Shown here: piece by piece, positions 16,638 through 25,591 of the stretch
How positions within the stretch are numbered: position 1 is the stretch's first letter
How the letters are laid out: every line of letters begins with the position of its first letter
DNA from: Sphingobacteriaceae bacterium
GTDB lineage: Bacteria; Bacteroidota; Bacteroidia; UBA7662
Length of the DNA stretch: 46,466 nt
Assembly (NCBI GenBank): GCA_030682795.1
Contig: JAUXNJ010000002.1
Span: 1 to 46,466 of the forward strand
Reading direction: 5' to 3'
Position numbers and translations under genes: made by a program
The notes under the pieces: model-generated
Seen by the model: only the letters and a program-made list of their open reading frames with translations
The model's database searches: none
What the model was told of the DNA's origin: nothing

Positions 16638-17366
16638 CAGCAGGCTCGCCATGTACAACAGCTCCCGTGCAATCTGCCGGCAGCGCTCGGTGTAGCGAGC
16701 GGCTTCTTCCGGCGTATTATCGGCTTCCTTGGGGTCGCGGTAGGGGAGCGAAAAGCGGTCGTCGGCGCCGAATACAATCGGACAAGCCTCATCGGCATCG
16801 GAGCAGGTCATTACCGCACCAAAGCCGCTTTGCGGATTGGCTGGATGGGCGTAATGCTTCGAAAAACAAGCGCTGCCGATTTGGTTTTCGGCCCATTTAA
16901 CCGTATATATTGGGTTTTCGCTGCCTTCAGCTGTGATGTCGAAACCTGCTTCGCGCATGGCTTTTACGGCACGGGGATTAAAAGCTGTGACTTCGGTTCC
17001 TCCCGAGTAACTCTCGATGCCCGGCTTGATGCCGTAAAAATCGACCGCGGCCGCTGCCCAAAGCTGGGCCATGTGGCTGCGGCGACTGTTGTGGGTGCAG
17101 ATGAAGGTGAGGGCAGCTGCTTCGCCCGCTTGGTTTTTGGCGCGCACAAAAGCGGCCATTTCGGCCAGCACTTCTTTGCGTTCGGCCGAAATTTGGTTGA
17201 ATTCGGTGCTAATCGATTGTAAATATTGCTGAATGGCGGGGTAAAGCATCATAGAAGTTTTTGCCGTGTTGGATATAGAAATACTTGCTGCGGTAGAAGT
17301 GGCGGTTTGGGCTTGCACCGGCTGCATCAGGAGCAAAAAGGCGCAGGAAAGGGCAATTAGCAACAT
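16635..17366 (-). CDS. Low-molecular-weight phosphatase / arsenate-reductase-like protein with signal peptide
   Basis: The start at 17366 overlaps the arsM stop by 10 bp, suggesting coupled translation; the product has 243 residues. The first 20 (MLLIALSCAFLLLMQPVQAQ) look like a signal peptide. The body has the LMW-PTP/ArsC loop C-x5-R as CTHNSRRS (Cys90, Arg96), a second Cys pair at 188 and 195 that could act as resolving thiols, and a late Asp-Pro (Asp211) suited to the general acid. Proteins of this type reduce arsenate or remove phosphate from tyrosine and are normally cytoplasmic. An internal start at 17252 (MMLYPAIQQY) would give a cytoplasmic form. The ArsM neighbour favours an arsenic role; a Tyr-phosphatase role is possible. 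Confidence 0.8.
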   Translation of the reverse strand: MLLIALSCAFLLLMQPVQAQTATSTAASISISNTAKTSMMLYPAIQQYLQSISTEFNQISAERKEVLAEMAAFVRAKNQAGEAAALTFICTHNSRRSHMAQLWAAAAVDFYGIKPGIESYSGGTEVTAFNPRAVKAMREAGFDITAEGSENPIYTVKWAENQIGSACFSKHYAHPANPQSGFGAVMTCSDADEACPIVFGADDRFSLPYRDPKEADNTPEEAARYTERCRQIARELLYMASLL

Positions 17367-18247
17367 CCGGTTTGCGGGTTACAAGCGTTGATACCAGCAG
17401 CCAAGTCGGCCATATTTACCTTGATTTTAGGTTTAGCAGCGCCTGGCTTCTCCCCATAAACCGTAATGCTGAAGATGCCGGTTTCGCCTGCTTTAAAGGC
17501 CGCAATGCCGGGGGCGTCGAGGTAGCGCTCTAAAATATCGTCGGGAATGGTGATGGTTTTGACACGTTGAACCGTGATGTTCTGAAAGCCGGCTTCTTGT
17601 AAGGTTTGCAGGTAATCGACTTTTTGCATGGCGCCGCTTACACAACCGGCGTACATCTGCGCATCGTGTCGCAGTGCCTCGGGTAAATCGCCTTGCAGCA
17701 CTATGTCGGAAACGCTAAAATGGCCACCAGGCTTGAGCACTCGGAACATCTCGCCAATAACTGCGGCTTTGTTGGGCACGAGGTTGAGCACACAATTGCT
17801 CACCACCACATCGGCCGAGTTGTCGCCAACAGGCATTTGGTCGATGTCGCCTTCGCGGAACTCCACATTGTTGTAGCCTAGTTTATCGGCATTTTCGCGG
17901 GCTTTGCGGATCATGGCGGGGGTAAAGTCGATGCCAATCACCTTGCCAGCTGCTCCAGTGAGGTGGCGGGCTACAAAGCAGTCGTTGCCAGCGCCTGAGC
18001 CGAGGTCAATCACCGTATCGCCTTCGTGGATGTGGGCAAATTCGGTAGGCAGACCGCAACCCAGGCCCAAATCGGCTTCTGCGGCATAACCTTGCAAATC
18101 GCTGTAGTCGTCCATCATGATGTTGTACACTTCTTTGGAGCTATTGGTGGCGCCGCAGCAACTCGAGGCATTTACGGCTTTATCTTGGAGGGCAATTTCG
18201 CTGTATTTTTCACGAACGATTTGCTTTTTTTGGTCGGCTGTCAACAT
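17357..18247 (-). CDS. arsM: Arsenite S-adenosylmethionine methyltransferase
   Basis: ArsM (296 residues) methylates As(III) with SAM, giving methylated and volatile arsenicals. The SAM-binding motif VIDLGSGAGNDC is at 79-90, followed by GIDFTPAMI and the GDIDQMPV loop. The conserved arsenic-binding cysteines appear as Cys64 (GLGCG), Cys152 (SNCVLNL) and Cys202 (AGCVSGA), with an extra CC pair at 30-31 and a terminal CC. I choose the start at 18247 (MLTADQKKQI); the 61 codons upstream are not family-like and run through the likely promoter. It overlaps the arsenate-reductase-like gene downstream. No ArsR or arsenite pump lies in the window. Confidence 0.93.
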   Translation of the reverse strand: MLTADQKKQIVREKYSEIALQDKAVNASSCCGATNSSKEVYNIMMDDYSDLQGYAAEADLGLGCGLPTEFAHIHEGDTVIDLGSGAGNDCFVARHLTGAAGKVIGIDFTPAMIRKARENADKLGYNNVEFREGDIDQMPVGDNSADVVVSNCVLNLVPNKAAVIGEMFRVLKPGGHFSVSDIVLQGDLPEALRHDAQMYAGCVSGAMQKVDYLQTLQEAGFQNITVQRVKTITIPDDILERYLDAPGIAAFKAGETGIFSITVYGEKPGAAKPKIKVNMADLAAGINACNPQTGCC

Positions 18248-18261
18248 GATTTTCTTATTTA

Positions 18262-18277
18262 ATTGTAATATTACGAT
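18262..18277 (-). promoter_or_regulatory. Palindrome at the arsM promoter (possible operator)
   Basis: ATTGTAATATTACGAT is a palindrome with one mismatched pair and a perfect 10-bp core GTAATATTAC, 15 bp before the arsM ATG. On the minus strand a TTTG at 18297-18294 lies 20 bp upstream of TAATATTA inside the palindrome, fitting -33/-7 spacing although the -7 match is weak. An ArsR-like repressor could bind here; this is inference. Confidence 0.3.
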
Positions 18278-18602
18278 GAATACTTCAGTCGCGCAAATTT
18301 TCTCTTCTAAAATTTTTAAAAAGCAGCCGAGCGCTTGACCTTTTTGATGGGAGACAAGTCGGTCCAAAGCATCCAACGAAATATTTGCTATACATCCCTG
18401 TGTTGTTGACTGAAAGCGAGCTGCAAACACATCTGTTTTTCGAGTTAGGTAGCATTCGGAAATGATGTTGTTCAGAACATATGAGCTTTCTTTATATAGG
18501 AAGACTGGGTAGCAGGGGAGGCTGGGTAGACTGCTCCCTCTTTAAAACCGTTATAAATTTTTCACAATTGGCTTTTCTGTCGCCCCGAGGTCAATATTTT
18601 TC
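18278..18602. other. Divergent arsM/cox intergenic region
   Basis: AT-rich region between the divergent arsM and cox operons. Short open frames here lack any recognisable product. Apart from the arsM palindrome and the cox -7 box at 18603, I see nothing definite in it. Confidence 0.6.
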
Positions 18603-18610
18603 TATATTTG
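18603..18610 (+). promoter_or_regulatory. -7 box (TATATTTG) of the cox operon
   Basis: Full match to TAnnTTTG, 126 bp before the ATG of the subunit II gene at 18737, leaving a leader of about 115 nt. No convincing -33 TTG at the normal distance. Confidence 0.45.
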
Positions 18611-18736
18611 CGGATGTTTTGCTAGTTAGATTTATTGCTATTAGACCAAACTATCCGCTTTTATGCGTGTTATTAAAGGACAATGGCAATTCGAGTAGCA
18701 TCAACCAATAGAAAAATACAATTGATAACCTATACG

Positions 18737-20158
18737 ATGAAGTTTCAATACTTTTCTGTCGATAAGTGGCTGCCGAAAGTGCTGCTTACGGTTTTACTTG
18801 CACTAAGTGCCACATTCTCAAATGCTCAGCCTACAGGAGCTGAATTGTACAACAACAATTGTGGTGCTTGTCACCGCATCGACCAAGACCTCGTTGGTCC
18901 GGCCCTCGGCGGCATCCTCGAGCGCAGAGACGAAGCTTGGTTGATTAAGTGGATTCGCAATTCACAAGCGGTGATTGCCAGTGGTGATCAGTACGCGGTA
19001 GACCTGTACAATAAGTGGAACAAAGTAGCCATGCCGGCTTACGACTGGACCGACGATGAGATCAAGTCGGTGCTCGCCTACGTAAAAGAGCAAGAAGCTG
19101 TGGTAGCCGCTAAAGCTGCTGACGGTGGTGGTGCTGCGGGAGGCGGTGGTGCAGTGAAGCCCACTGGCTTTGGTAATGGCCCCATCGTAGTTTTGACACT
19201 CATTATGCTTGGGGCTATGTTGCTGTATGCTGGCCGTGTGGTTTCGTCTCGTTACAAACTCAAAGGCATTCGCTTATTTAACTGGAACAGCATTAATGGT
19301 ATACTTTTCATCGTATTTATGGTGGTTGGTTTTGCTCTGGTAGCACTACAGTTCATCAAATACATGAAGTTCACGCTGCCAGTGGCGGCTTCTGAGCATG
19401 GTGCCATCATCGACAGTATGTTGGCCATTACTTTCTGGCTCACTTTTGTGGTTTTTATTGCTACTCACATTTTATTGTTCGGATACGCCTTTTTATACCG
19501 TGACCAAGGGGATGGTAGAAAAGCGCTTTTTTATCCAGATAACCACAAACTAGAGTTCTTCTGGACGGTAATTCCTGCCATTGTATTGACAGTGCTCGTA
19601 TTATACGGTACCAAAGTATGGCGTGAAATCACCCAAGGTGAAATCGAAGAAAATCCGGTTGAGTTGGAATTATTCGCCTATCAGTTTGGCTGGCAGGCCC
19701 GTTTTCCGGGTGCTGACAAAACTTTAGGTGCCCACGACTTCCGCATGATCAGCGCTACCAACAGCATGGGTATCGACGAAAGCGATGCCAACGCACAAGA
19801 CGATTTGTTAGTGCCGGAAGTATATCTCCCCGTAAATCGCCAGGTAATCCTGCGTTTACGCGCTCGTGACGTGATTCACTCTGCTTACCTGCCACACTTC
19901 CGCGTACAAATGAACGTGGTGCCAGGCATGCCAACGCAGTTTGTGTTCACGCCAACCATGACCACCGATCAAATGCGTGTAACCACCAACAATTACAACT
20001 TCAATTACGAATTGGCCTGTAATAAGATTTGTGGTGCTGCCCACTTTAATATGCGGATGAAGTTTGTAGTGGTAACCGAGGCCGAATATGAGGCTTGGTT
20101 GGCTAAACAGCGCACTTACTTCCGCAAGGCCGAAACACAAACGGCTGCCATCAATTAA
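18737..20158 (+). CDS. coxB: Cytochrome c oxidase subunit II fused to an N-terminal cytochrome c
   Basis: Protein of 473 residues with a signal peptide (to about 30). A class I cytochrome c domain follows (about 33-118) with heme site CGACH at 42-46 and probable axial Met99 (AMP). After a Gly-rich linker there are membrane helices at about 148-168, 187-207, 228-252 and 275-292. The C-terminal cupredoxin domain carries the CuA ligands His381, Cys428, Cys432, His436 and Met439 (CNKICGAAHFNM). The usual Glu between the two Cys is Lys. The start at 18737 is chosen because 18683 adds residues before the signal peptide. First gene of the oxidase operon. Confidence 0.95.
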   Translation: MKFQYFSVDKWLPKVLLTVLLALSATFSNAQPTGAELYNNNCGACHRIDQDLVGPALGGILERRDEAWLIKWIRNSQAVIASGDQYAVDLYNKWNKVAMPAYDWTDDEIKSVLAYVKEQEAVVAAKAADGGGAAGGGGAVKPTGFGNGPIVVLTLIMLGAMLLYAGRVVSSRYKLKGIRLFNWNSINGILFIVFMVVGFALVALQFIKYMKFTLPVAASEHGAIIDSMLAITFWLTFVVFIATHILLFGYAFLYRDQGDGRKALFYPDNHKLEFFWTVIPAIVLTVLVLYGTKVWREITQGEIEENPVELELFAYQFGWQARFPGADKTLGAHDFRMISATNSMGIDESDANAQDDLLVPEVYLPVNRQVILRLRARDVIHSAYLPHFRVQMNVVPGMPTQFVFTPTMTTDQMRVTTNNYNFNYELACNKICGAAHFNMRMKFVVVTEAEYEAWLAKQRTYFRKAETQTAAIN

Positions 20159-20183
20159 AAATAAGCTTTAACGGTTCAGAAAT

Positions 20184-22064
20184 ATGTCGCAAAATCACGA
20201 ACACCACCACGACCATCATCAAGAGAGCTTCATTTCGAAGTATATCTTCTCGATGGATCACAAAATGATCGCCAAGCAGTACCTCATTACAGGTATGATC
20301 ATGGCGGTAGTTGCTGCACTCATCTCCTTGTTATTTCGTTTGCAGTTGGGTTGGCCTGACCAAACCTTTCCTTGGCTCGAGAGTTTGCTCGGCGATTGGG
20401 GCAAAGGCGGTCGTTTAGATCCGAATTTCTACCTCGCCCTCGTAACCATGCACGGTACCTTGATGGTATTCTTCGTGCTCACCGCGGGTTTAAGTGGTAC
20501 TTTCTCTAACCTGTTGATTCCATTTCAGATTGGCGCCCGCGACATGGCGTCGCCTTTCATGAATATGTTGAGCTACTGGTTGTTCTTCTTGTCTTCGGTA
20601 ATCATGTTGGTATCGCTCTTTGTTGAGAGTGGTCCTGCTGCTGCTGGCTGGACGATCTACCCGCCATTATCGGCCCTCCCGCAAGCCGTTCCTGGCTCCG
20701 GTTTGGGTATGACGCTCTGGTTGGTATCGATGACCCTCTTTATTGCTTCGTCTTTGATGGGCTCGTTGAACTACATCACCACCATTTTGAATATGCGTAC
20801 GGTGGGTATGAAAATGACCCGCTTACCTTTGACCATCTGGGCCTTCTTAACTACCTCTATTTTGGGTGTGTTGTCGTTCCCAGTATTGTTGGCAGCTGCG
20901 GTATTGTTGATTTTCGACCGCAGTTTCGGCACCAGCTTCTACCTCAGCGACATCTTTATCGCGGGTGAGGCGTTGAACCGTCAGGGTGGATCACCGATTT
21001 TGTTCCAGCATTTATTCTGGTTCCTCGGTCACCCCGAAGTATACATCGTACTCATGCCAGCCTTGGGTATTACCTCGGAAGTAGTAGCCACCAATGCTCG
21101 TAAGCCTATTTTCGGCTACCGTGCCATGATTGGTTCGTTGCTTGGTATTTCGTTTTTATCGTTCATTGTATGGGGTCACCACATGTTCGTAACCGGCATG
21201 AACCCATTCCTGGGCAACGTATTTATGATTTTGACCTTGGTAATTGCCGTGCCATCGGCGGTAAAAACCTTCAACTACTTGGCCACGCTGTGGAAGGGTA
21301 ACCTGAAGTTTACCCCAGCCATGTTGTTCGCCATTGGCTTGGTATCGCTCTTTATCTCAGGTGGATTAACAGGTATTTGGTTGGGTAACGCTGCCCTCGA
21401 CATCAATTTGCACGATACTTACTTCGTAGTAGCTCACTTCCACTTGGTAATGGGTTCGGCTTCGATGTTTGGTATGTTGGCTGGTGTGTATCACTGGTAT
21501 CCTAAGATGTTTGGCAAGATGATGAACGCCAAATTGGGTTACTTACACTTCTGGTTAACTTTCGCTGCGGTGTACCTCGTATTCTTCCCGATGCACTTCA
21601 TGGGCTTAGATGGCGTACCACGTCGTTATTACAACTTCACTGGCTTTGAGTACATGAGCGAGTGGATGGATTTGAATCGCTTTATCTCTGTATCGGCTAT
21701 ACTTGGTAGTGCTGCCCAGTTGATTTTCATTTGGAACTTCTTCTACAGCATCCGTAAAGGCAAAGACGCGCCAGTGAATCCTTGGAATTCGAACACCCTC
21801 GAGTGGACGACCCCAGTGGAGCGCATCCATGGCAACTGGCCGGGCGAAATTCCACACGTACACCGTTGGCCGTATGATTACAGCCGTCCAGGTGCGCCTG
21901 AGGACTTCATCCCACAAACTGTGAAGGATGATGAGCTGCCAGAAGAACTGCGTTCACCTAAGGTGAAGCCAGTGCCTGAGCGTGCTGATGCGCCTGCAGA
22001 GACTGTAGTAGACAAAGTATTATTCAGCCGTTTCTTGAACTTATTTGGCCTGAAAAAAGCCTAA
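20184..22064 (+). CDS. coxA: Cytochrome c oxidase subunit I
   Basis: Catalytic subunit of 626 residues with about 12-13 membrane helices; it holds heme a and the heme a3-CuB centre. Ligands are visible: His90 and His420 (heme a), His418 (heme a3), and His283, His332, His333 (CuB), with Tyr287 for the His-Tyr cross-link. Glu285 in GHPEVY, Asp120 and Lys361 match the D and K proton channels, placing it in the A1 type of heme-copper oxidases. The N-terminus is His-rich (HEHHHDHH). It lies 25 bp after coxB. Confidence 0.97.
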   Translation: MSQNHEHHHDHHQESFISKYIFSMDHKMIAKQYLITGMIMAVVAALISLLFRLQLGWPDQTFPWLESLLGDWGKGGRLDPNFYLALVTMHGTLMVFFVLTAGLSGTFSNLLIPFQIGARDMASPFMNMLSYWLFFLSSVIMLVSLFVESGPAAAGWTIYPPLSALPQAVPGSGLGMTLWLVSMTLFIASSLMGSLNYITTILNMRTVGMKMTRLPLTIWAFLTTSILGVLSFPVLLAAAVLLIFDRSFGTSFYLSDIFIAGEALNRQGGSPILFQHLFWFLGHPEVYIVLMPALGITSEVVATNARKPIFGYRAMIGSLLGISFLSFIVWGHHMFVTGMNPFLGNVFMILTLVIAVPSAVKTFNYLATLWKGNLKFTPAMLFAIGLVSLFISGGLTGIWLGNAALDINLHDTYFVVAHFHLVMGSASMFGMLAGVYHWYPKMFGKMMNAKLGYLHFWLTFAAVYLVFFPMHFMGLDGVPRRYYNFTGFEYMSEWMDLNRFISVSAILGSAAQLIFIWNFFYSIRKGKDAPVNPWNSNTLEWTTPVERIHGNWPGEIPHVHRWPYDYSRPGAPEDFIPQTVKDDELPEELRSPKVKPVPERADAPAETVVDKVLFSRFLNLFGLKKA

Positions 22065-22070
22065 TTGAGC

Positions 22071-23066
22071 ATGACAGAAAAGGTCAGCCACAACAGCGGC
22101 CGTGAGCGCGTTTATCTCTTGGTAAGCGCCATCACGATCGCTGTTGTTTTTTTATTGATTTTGGTCGGAGGCGTGGTGCGCAGTTCGGGGGCGGGTATGG
22201 GTTGTCCCGACTGGCCCAAGTGTTTCGACCAATGGGTGCCGCCCACCGATGTGTCGGAACTTCCGGCCAATTACCAAGAAATTTATGCCCAACGCGGTTA
22301 TGCCGATACCAGCTTTAATGCGGTAAAAACGTGGACTGAATACCTCAATCGGTTGTTGGGCGTGCTCACTGGCTTGTTCATCATTGCCAATTTGGTGACG
22401 GCTTGGCGCGCTTATGCAGGTAAGAACAAAAAGGTAGTAAGGCTTTCTGTGGCAGCGCTCGTAGCAGTTATCATACAAGGTGGCGTAGGTGCCTTTGTGG
22501 TGTTTACCCATTTACATCAAGGCATTATTACCATTCACTTGCTCATTGCTTTGCTCATTGTGTGCTTGTTGATTGCTGCACGCCTCTACAGCAAACCGGT
22601 GTCATTTGGCGAAAGTTTGGCTGTGCTTGTAAAAACGCGCTGGCAAACTTTAGCGGTGTTAGGCCTGCTGTTGGCACAAATCATCATGGGCACCCAAGTG
22701 CGCGAAATGCTCGATACTGTTAGTGCCAGCATGGGTGGGGACGATAAACGCGCGTGGCTCAGGGCACTAGGAACGGTGTATAGCATCCACAAAAGCTTTT
22801 GGATGGTAGTGACTGTGGGAGTGGTTTACCTAACTTATGTACTTCAGCGCGATTTTGAGTCGAAAAGCTTAAAAAACTATGGTATTTTTGCACTGCTTTT
22901 AACCGGTATGCAGGTGTTTACGGGGGTAGCGCTCAACCAATTTGGGTTGCCAGCTGTGCCGCAAGCCTTGCACATTGTGTTTAGCTCGATGGCTTTTGCT
23001 GTATTGTTTGCATTATTGCTGCAATTAGGCAGGGGTCTCCGGCAGGCGAATTTAACTCAGGTGTAA
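22071..23066 (+). CDS. ctaA: Heme A synthase (COX15/CtaA family)
   Basis: Membrane protein of 331 residues that oxidises the C8 methyl of heme O to give heme A for the oxidase. Family marks are VGGVVRSSGAGMGCPDWPKC near the first helix, the NRLLGVLTGL segment, THLHQGIITIHLL in the middle and ALHIVFSSMAFAVLF near the end, giving the paired heme-binding histidines in eight helices. I use the ATG at 22071; a TTG at 22065 would add two residues. The stop overlaps the heme O synthase start (TAATG), so the two enzymes of the heme A pathway are translationally coupled. Confidence 0.95.
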   Translation: MTEKVSHNSGRERVYLLVSAITIAVVFLLILVGGVVRSSGAGMGCPDWPKCFDQWVPPTDVSELPANYQEIYAQRGYADTSFNAVKTWTEYLNRLLGVLTGLFIIANLVTAWRAYAGKNKKVVRLSVAALVAVIIQGGVGAFVVFTHLHQGIITIHLLIALLIVCLLIAARLYSKPVSFGESLAVLVKTRWQTLAVLGLLLAQIIMGTQVREMLDTVSASMGGDDKRAWLRALGTVYSIHKSFWMVVTVGVVYLTYVLQRDFESKSLKNYGIFALLLTGMQVFTGVALNQFGLPAVPQALHIVFSSMAFAVLFALLLQLGRGLRQANLTQV

Positions 23067-23971
23067 TGTCTAACGCAAGCACCACTTTCATAACCCAAAG
23101 GCCAAGCAGCCTCAGCATGCAAAAAGTAAAGGATTACGCGCAATTTTTGAAGTTACGGCTCGCCTCCCTTGTGGTGTTTAGTTCGGGCTTGGGCTATTTG
23201 ATTGCCGCAGGTAGTGCTTGGGATGGCATGCAGTTCGCTTTGCTTTTGCTCGGAGGCTTTTTGATTGTGGGGGCCTCCAACGGCATTAACCAAATTATTG
23301 AGCGCGAAAGCGACCAATTGATGAAGCGCACCAGTAACCGTCCTGTGGCCACCGGCCGAATGAGCGTGCTCGAGGCGGTGATCATAGCCCTGGCTACCGG
23401 CATAGGTGGCGTGGTGATCATTGGCATGAGCACCAACACCCTCAGCGCCATGCTTGGATTGATGGCTTTGCTGAGCTATGGCTTCGTATATACCCCGCTT
23501 AAAAAGATTAGTCCGGTTGCTGTATTCGTAGGTGCTTTCCCTGGTGCCTTGCCCATTTTGATTGGTTATGCAGCCTTTGAAGGGCACCTCAATTTGGAGG
23601 CTGGTCTGTTATTTTTAGTACAGTTTATTTGGCAGTTCCCGCATTTTTGGGCCATTGCTTGGTTGTTGCACGAAGATTACAACAAAGCAGGTTTCAAATT
23701 GCTGCCTACAGCGGCGGCACCCGACAAGCGCACTTCTTTTCAAATTTTGTTTTACACCATTTGTCTCATTCCTGTGAGTTTGAGTCCTTGGTGGTTTGGC
23801 TTTGCCGGCGGCTGGGCGTTTGCGGTGTGTGTGATCAGCGGTTTGGCCTTTTTGTGGCCTGCCATTCAGTTGTACCGCAGCGGAGAAAGTAGCTGGGCGC
23901 GCAAACTCATGTTCGCCAGCTTTGTTTATTTACCAGTAGTGCAACTGGTTTATTTATTTGATAAAATTTAG
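23066..23971 (+). CDS. cyoE: Protoheme IX farnesyltransferase (heme O synthase)
   Basis: UbiA-family prenyltransferase of 301 residues (also called CtaB) that adds a farnesyl group to heme B. The first catalytic Asp-rich motif appears as NGINQIIERESDQLMKRTSN-RP (about 72-93) and the family ATGRMS follows. About eight or nine membrane helices. It overlaps ctaA by one base and lies 6 bp before the first subunit III gene. Confidence 0.95.
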   Translation: MSNASTTFITQRPSSLSMQKVKDYAQFLKLRLASLVVFSSGLGYLIAAGSAWDGMQFALLLLGGFLIVGASNGINQIIERESDQLMKRTSNRPVATGRMSVLEAVIIALATGIGGVVIIGMSTNTLSAMLGLMALLSYGFVYTPLKKISPVAVFVGAFPGALPILIGYAAFEGHLNLEAGLLFLVQFIWQFPHFWAIAWLLHEDYNKAGFKLLPTAAAPDKRTSFQILFYTICLIPVSLSPWWFGFAGGWAFAVCVISGLAFLWPAIQLYRSGESSWARKLMFASFVYLPVVQLVYLFDKI

Positions 23972-23977
23972 AAAGAA

Positions 23978-24559
23978 ATGGAAGCAGCAGTCCCACAACC
24001 CAGCGTTGTTAAGAAGCGTCAGAAGCTTCATCCCAAAGAGTTCCTCATGTGGGCCTTTTTGGTTAGTGTGTTTATGATTTTTGCCGGCTTTACATCAGGT
24101 TACATTGTGCGTCGTGCCGATGGCAACTGGTTAGAGTTTGTGCTGCCAACAGGCTTTTTGTGGTCTACCATTGTGGTGTTGCTTTCGAGCATCAGCATGC
24201 AGTGGGCGGTGAACATGGCGCGCAAGGATAATTTAGACAAAGTCAAAATTGGCGTTGTGCTTACGATTTTACTAGGCATCGGATTTATTTTTGCGCAGTT
24301 TAACGCCTATAACCAATTGGTTAACATGGGGTTGTTCTTGGTAGGTAATCCATCCAGCTCCTTTTTGTACATCATTACCGGTATGCACGCTTTACACATA
24401 GTAAGCGCAATTATCGTCTTGTTCGTTATATTTGCGAACGTATTCCAATACAAAGTCCATTCAAAAAGCATGCTGGGCATCCGGTTGGCCTCCATCTTCT
24501 GGCATTTCCTTGGCGCTTTATGGGTGTATTTGTATGTGTTTTTCTTGATAATGAACTAA
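23978..24559 (+). CDS. Cytochrome c oxidase subunit III-like protein (first of two)
   Basis: Heme-copper oxidase subunit III family, 193 residues, five predicted helices. It lacks the two N-terminal helices of the seven-helix form and ends with the FWHFLGALWVYLYVFFLIMN signature. Bacteroidota oxidase clusters often have two tandem subunit III genes like this. Subunit III stabilises subunit I and may guide oxygen. It lies 20 bp before the second copy. Confidence 0.88.
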   Translation: MEAAVPQPSVVKKRQKLHPKEFLMWAFLVSVFMIFAGFTSGYIVRRADGNWLEFVLPTGFLWSTIVVLLSSISMQWAVNMARKDNLDKVKIGVVLTILLGIGFIFAQFNAYNQLVNMGLFLVGNPSSSFLYIITGMHALHIVSAIIVLFVIFANVFQYKVHSKSMLGIRLASIFWHFLGALWVYLYVFFLIMN

Positions 24560-24579
24560 TTAACACCTGAATAATAACC

Positions 24580-25260
24580 ATGGCATCTACTACTGCACTT
24601 ACTGGTAAGAAGCACATCTGGGACGGTGGCGCGGAGCCTTACGGCGCCAGCTACGGAAAACTCATGATGTGGTTTTTCTTATTGTCCGACGCATTCACCT
24701 TTTCGGCGCTTTTGCTGGCCTATGCGGCCCTGCGCTTCAGTGCTCCAAGCTGGCCTGTGCCGGATGATGTGTTTGCATCCATTCCTTTTGTTCACGGCAA
24801 CCACTATCCTTTGGTGTTTGTGGGCATCATGACCTTCATTCTCATTGCCAGCTCTGTTACCATGGTATTGGCGGTAGAAGCCGGTCACCGTGGCGCTAAA
24901 AATGAAGTGGTGAAGTGGATGATTTGGACCATCGTAGGTGGTATCGCTTTCTTGGGCTGTCAGGCTTGGGAGTGGACGCACCTGCATCACGACGGTGCTT
25001 GGTGGGGTAGCAATCCTTTCCTGAATGCCGATGGCACGCCAGGCATGGTGAACTTTACCAATTTGTTCTTCACCATCACGGGTTTCCACGGCTTCCACGT
25101 ATTCAGCGGGGTGCTCATCAATGTGATTGTGTTGTTCATGACCATGAATGGTGTATTCGACCGTCGCGGTACTTACGAAACCATCGAAAAGGTGGGATTG
25201 TACTGGCACTTTGTAGATTTGGTGTGGGTATTCGTATTTACCTTCTTCTACCTCATTTGA
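24580..25260 (+). CDS. coxC: Cytochrome c oxidase subunit III (second of two)
   Basis: Protein of 226 residues in the same family as its upstream neighbour. It shows the usual LMMWFFLLSDAFTFSALLLAY first helix, the WEWTHLHHDG loop, the TGFHGFHVFSGV segment and the C-terminal LYWHFVDLVWVFVFTFFYLI helix. It resembles the caa3-type subunit III more fully than the first copy does. The two copies probably come from an old duplication and differ strongly. Confidence 0.92.
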   Translation: MASTTALTGKKHIWDGGAEPYGASYGKLMMWFFLLSDAFTFSALLLAYAALRFSAPSWPVPDDVFASIPFVHGNHYPLVFVGIMTFILIASSVTMVLAVEAGHRGAKNEVVKWMIWTIVGGIAFLGCQAWEWTHLHHDGAWWGSNPFLNADGTPGMVNFTNLFFTITGFHGFHVFSGVLINVIVLFMTMNGVFDRRGTYETIEKVGLYWHFVDLVWVFVFTFFYLI

Positions 25261-25279
25261 TCGTTTTAAAGCATTAGAA

Positions 25280-25588
25280 ATGTCACACGAAACAGCATCT
25301 TTCCAGAAAAAAGACATCATGCGGGTGTTTTGGGTCCTCACGGCCATCACCGCAGTGGAGTTTATCATTGCCTTGGCAATTCCGTCATCTTTTATGTCGA
25401 AGGACATCAAAAACTTCATGTACATCGCCCTTACCATTTTGAAGGCCTTCTACATTGTAGCTTATTTCATGCACTTGAAATTCGAAAAAATCAATTTGAT
25501 TTATAGCATTTTATTGCCATTGGTGTTTATCATTGGGGTAATTGCAGCGTTGATGAATGAGAGCAACTATTGGTCTATCGTTCGTTAA
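25280..25588 (+). CDS. coxD: Cytochrome c oxidase subunit IV
   Basis: Small membrane protein of 102 residues with three helices. The central ALTILKAFYIVAYFMHLKFE segment is typical of the bacterial subunit IV (CoxD/CtaF) family. It lies directly after subunit III and 3 bp before the Sco-like gene, as expected for a structural subunit. Confidence 0.9.
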   Translation: MSHETASFQKKDIMRVFWVLTAITAVEFIIALAIPSSFMSKDIKNFMYIALTILKAFYIVAYFMHLKFEKINLIYSILLPLVFIIGVIAALMNESNYWSIVR

Positions 25589-25591
25589 TCG

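Noticed and set aside
17357-18430. Longer arsM product starting at 18430
   Set aside because: The extra 61 residues are not like ArsM and cover the putative promoter; the family start fits 18247.
18481-18711. 76-codon frame before coxB
   Set aside because: It runs across the probable cox -7 box at 18603 and has no family resemblance or start context.
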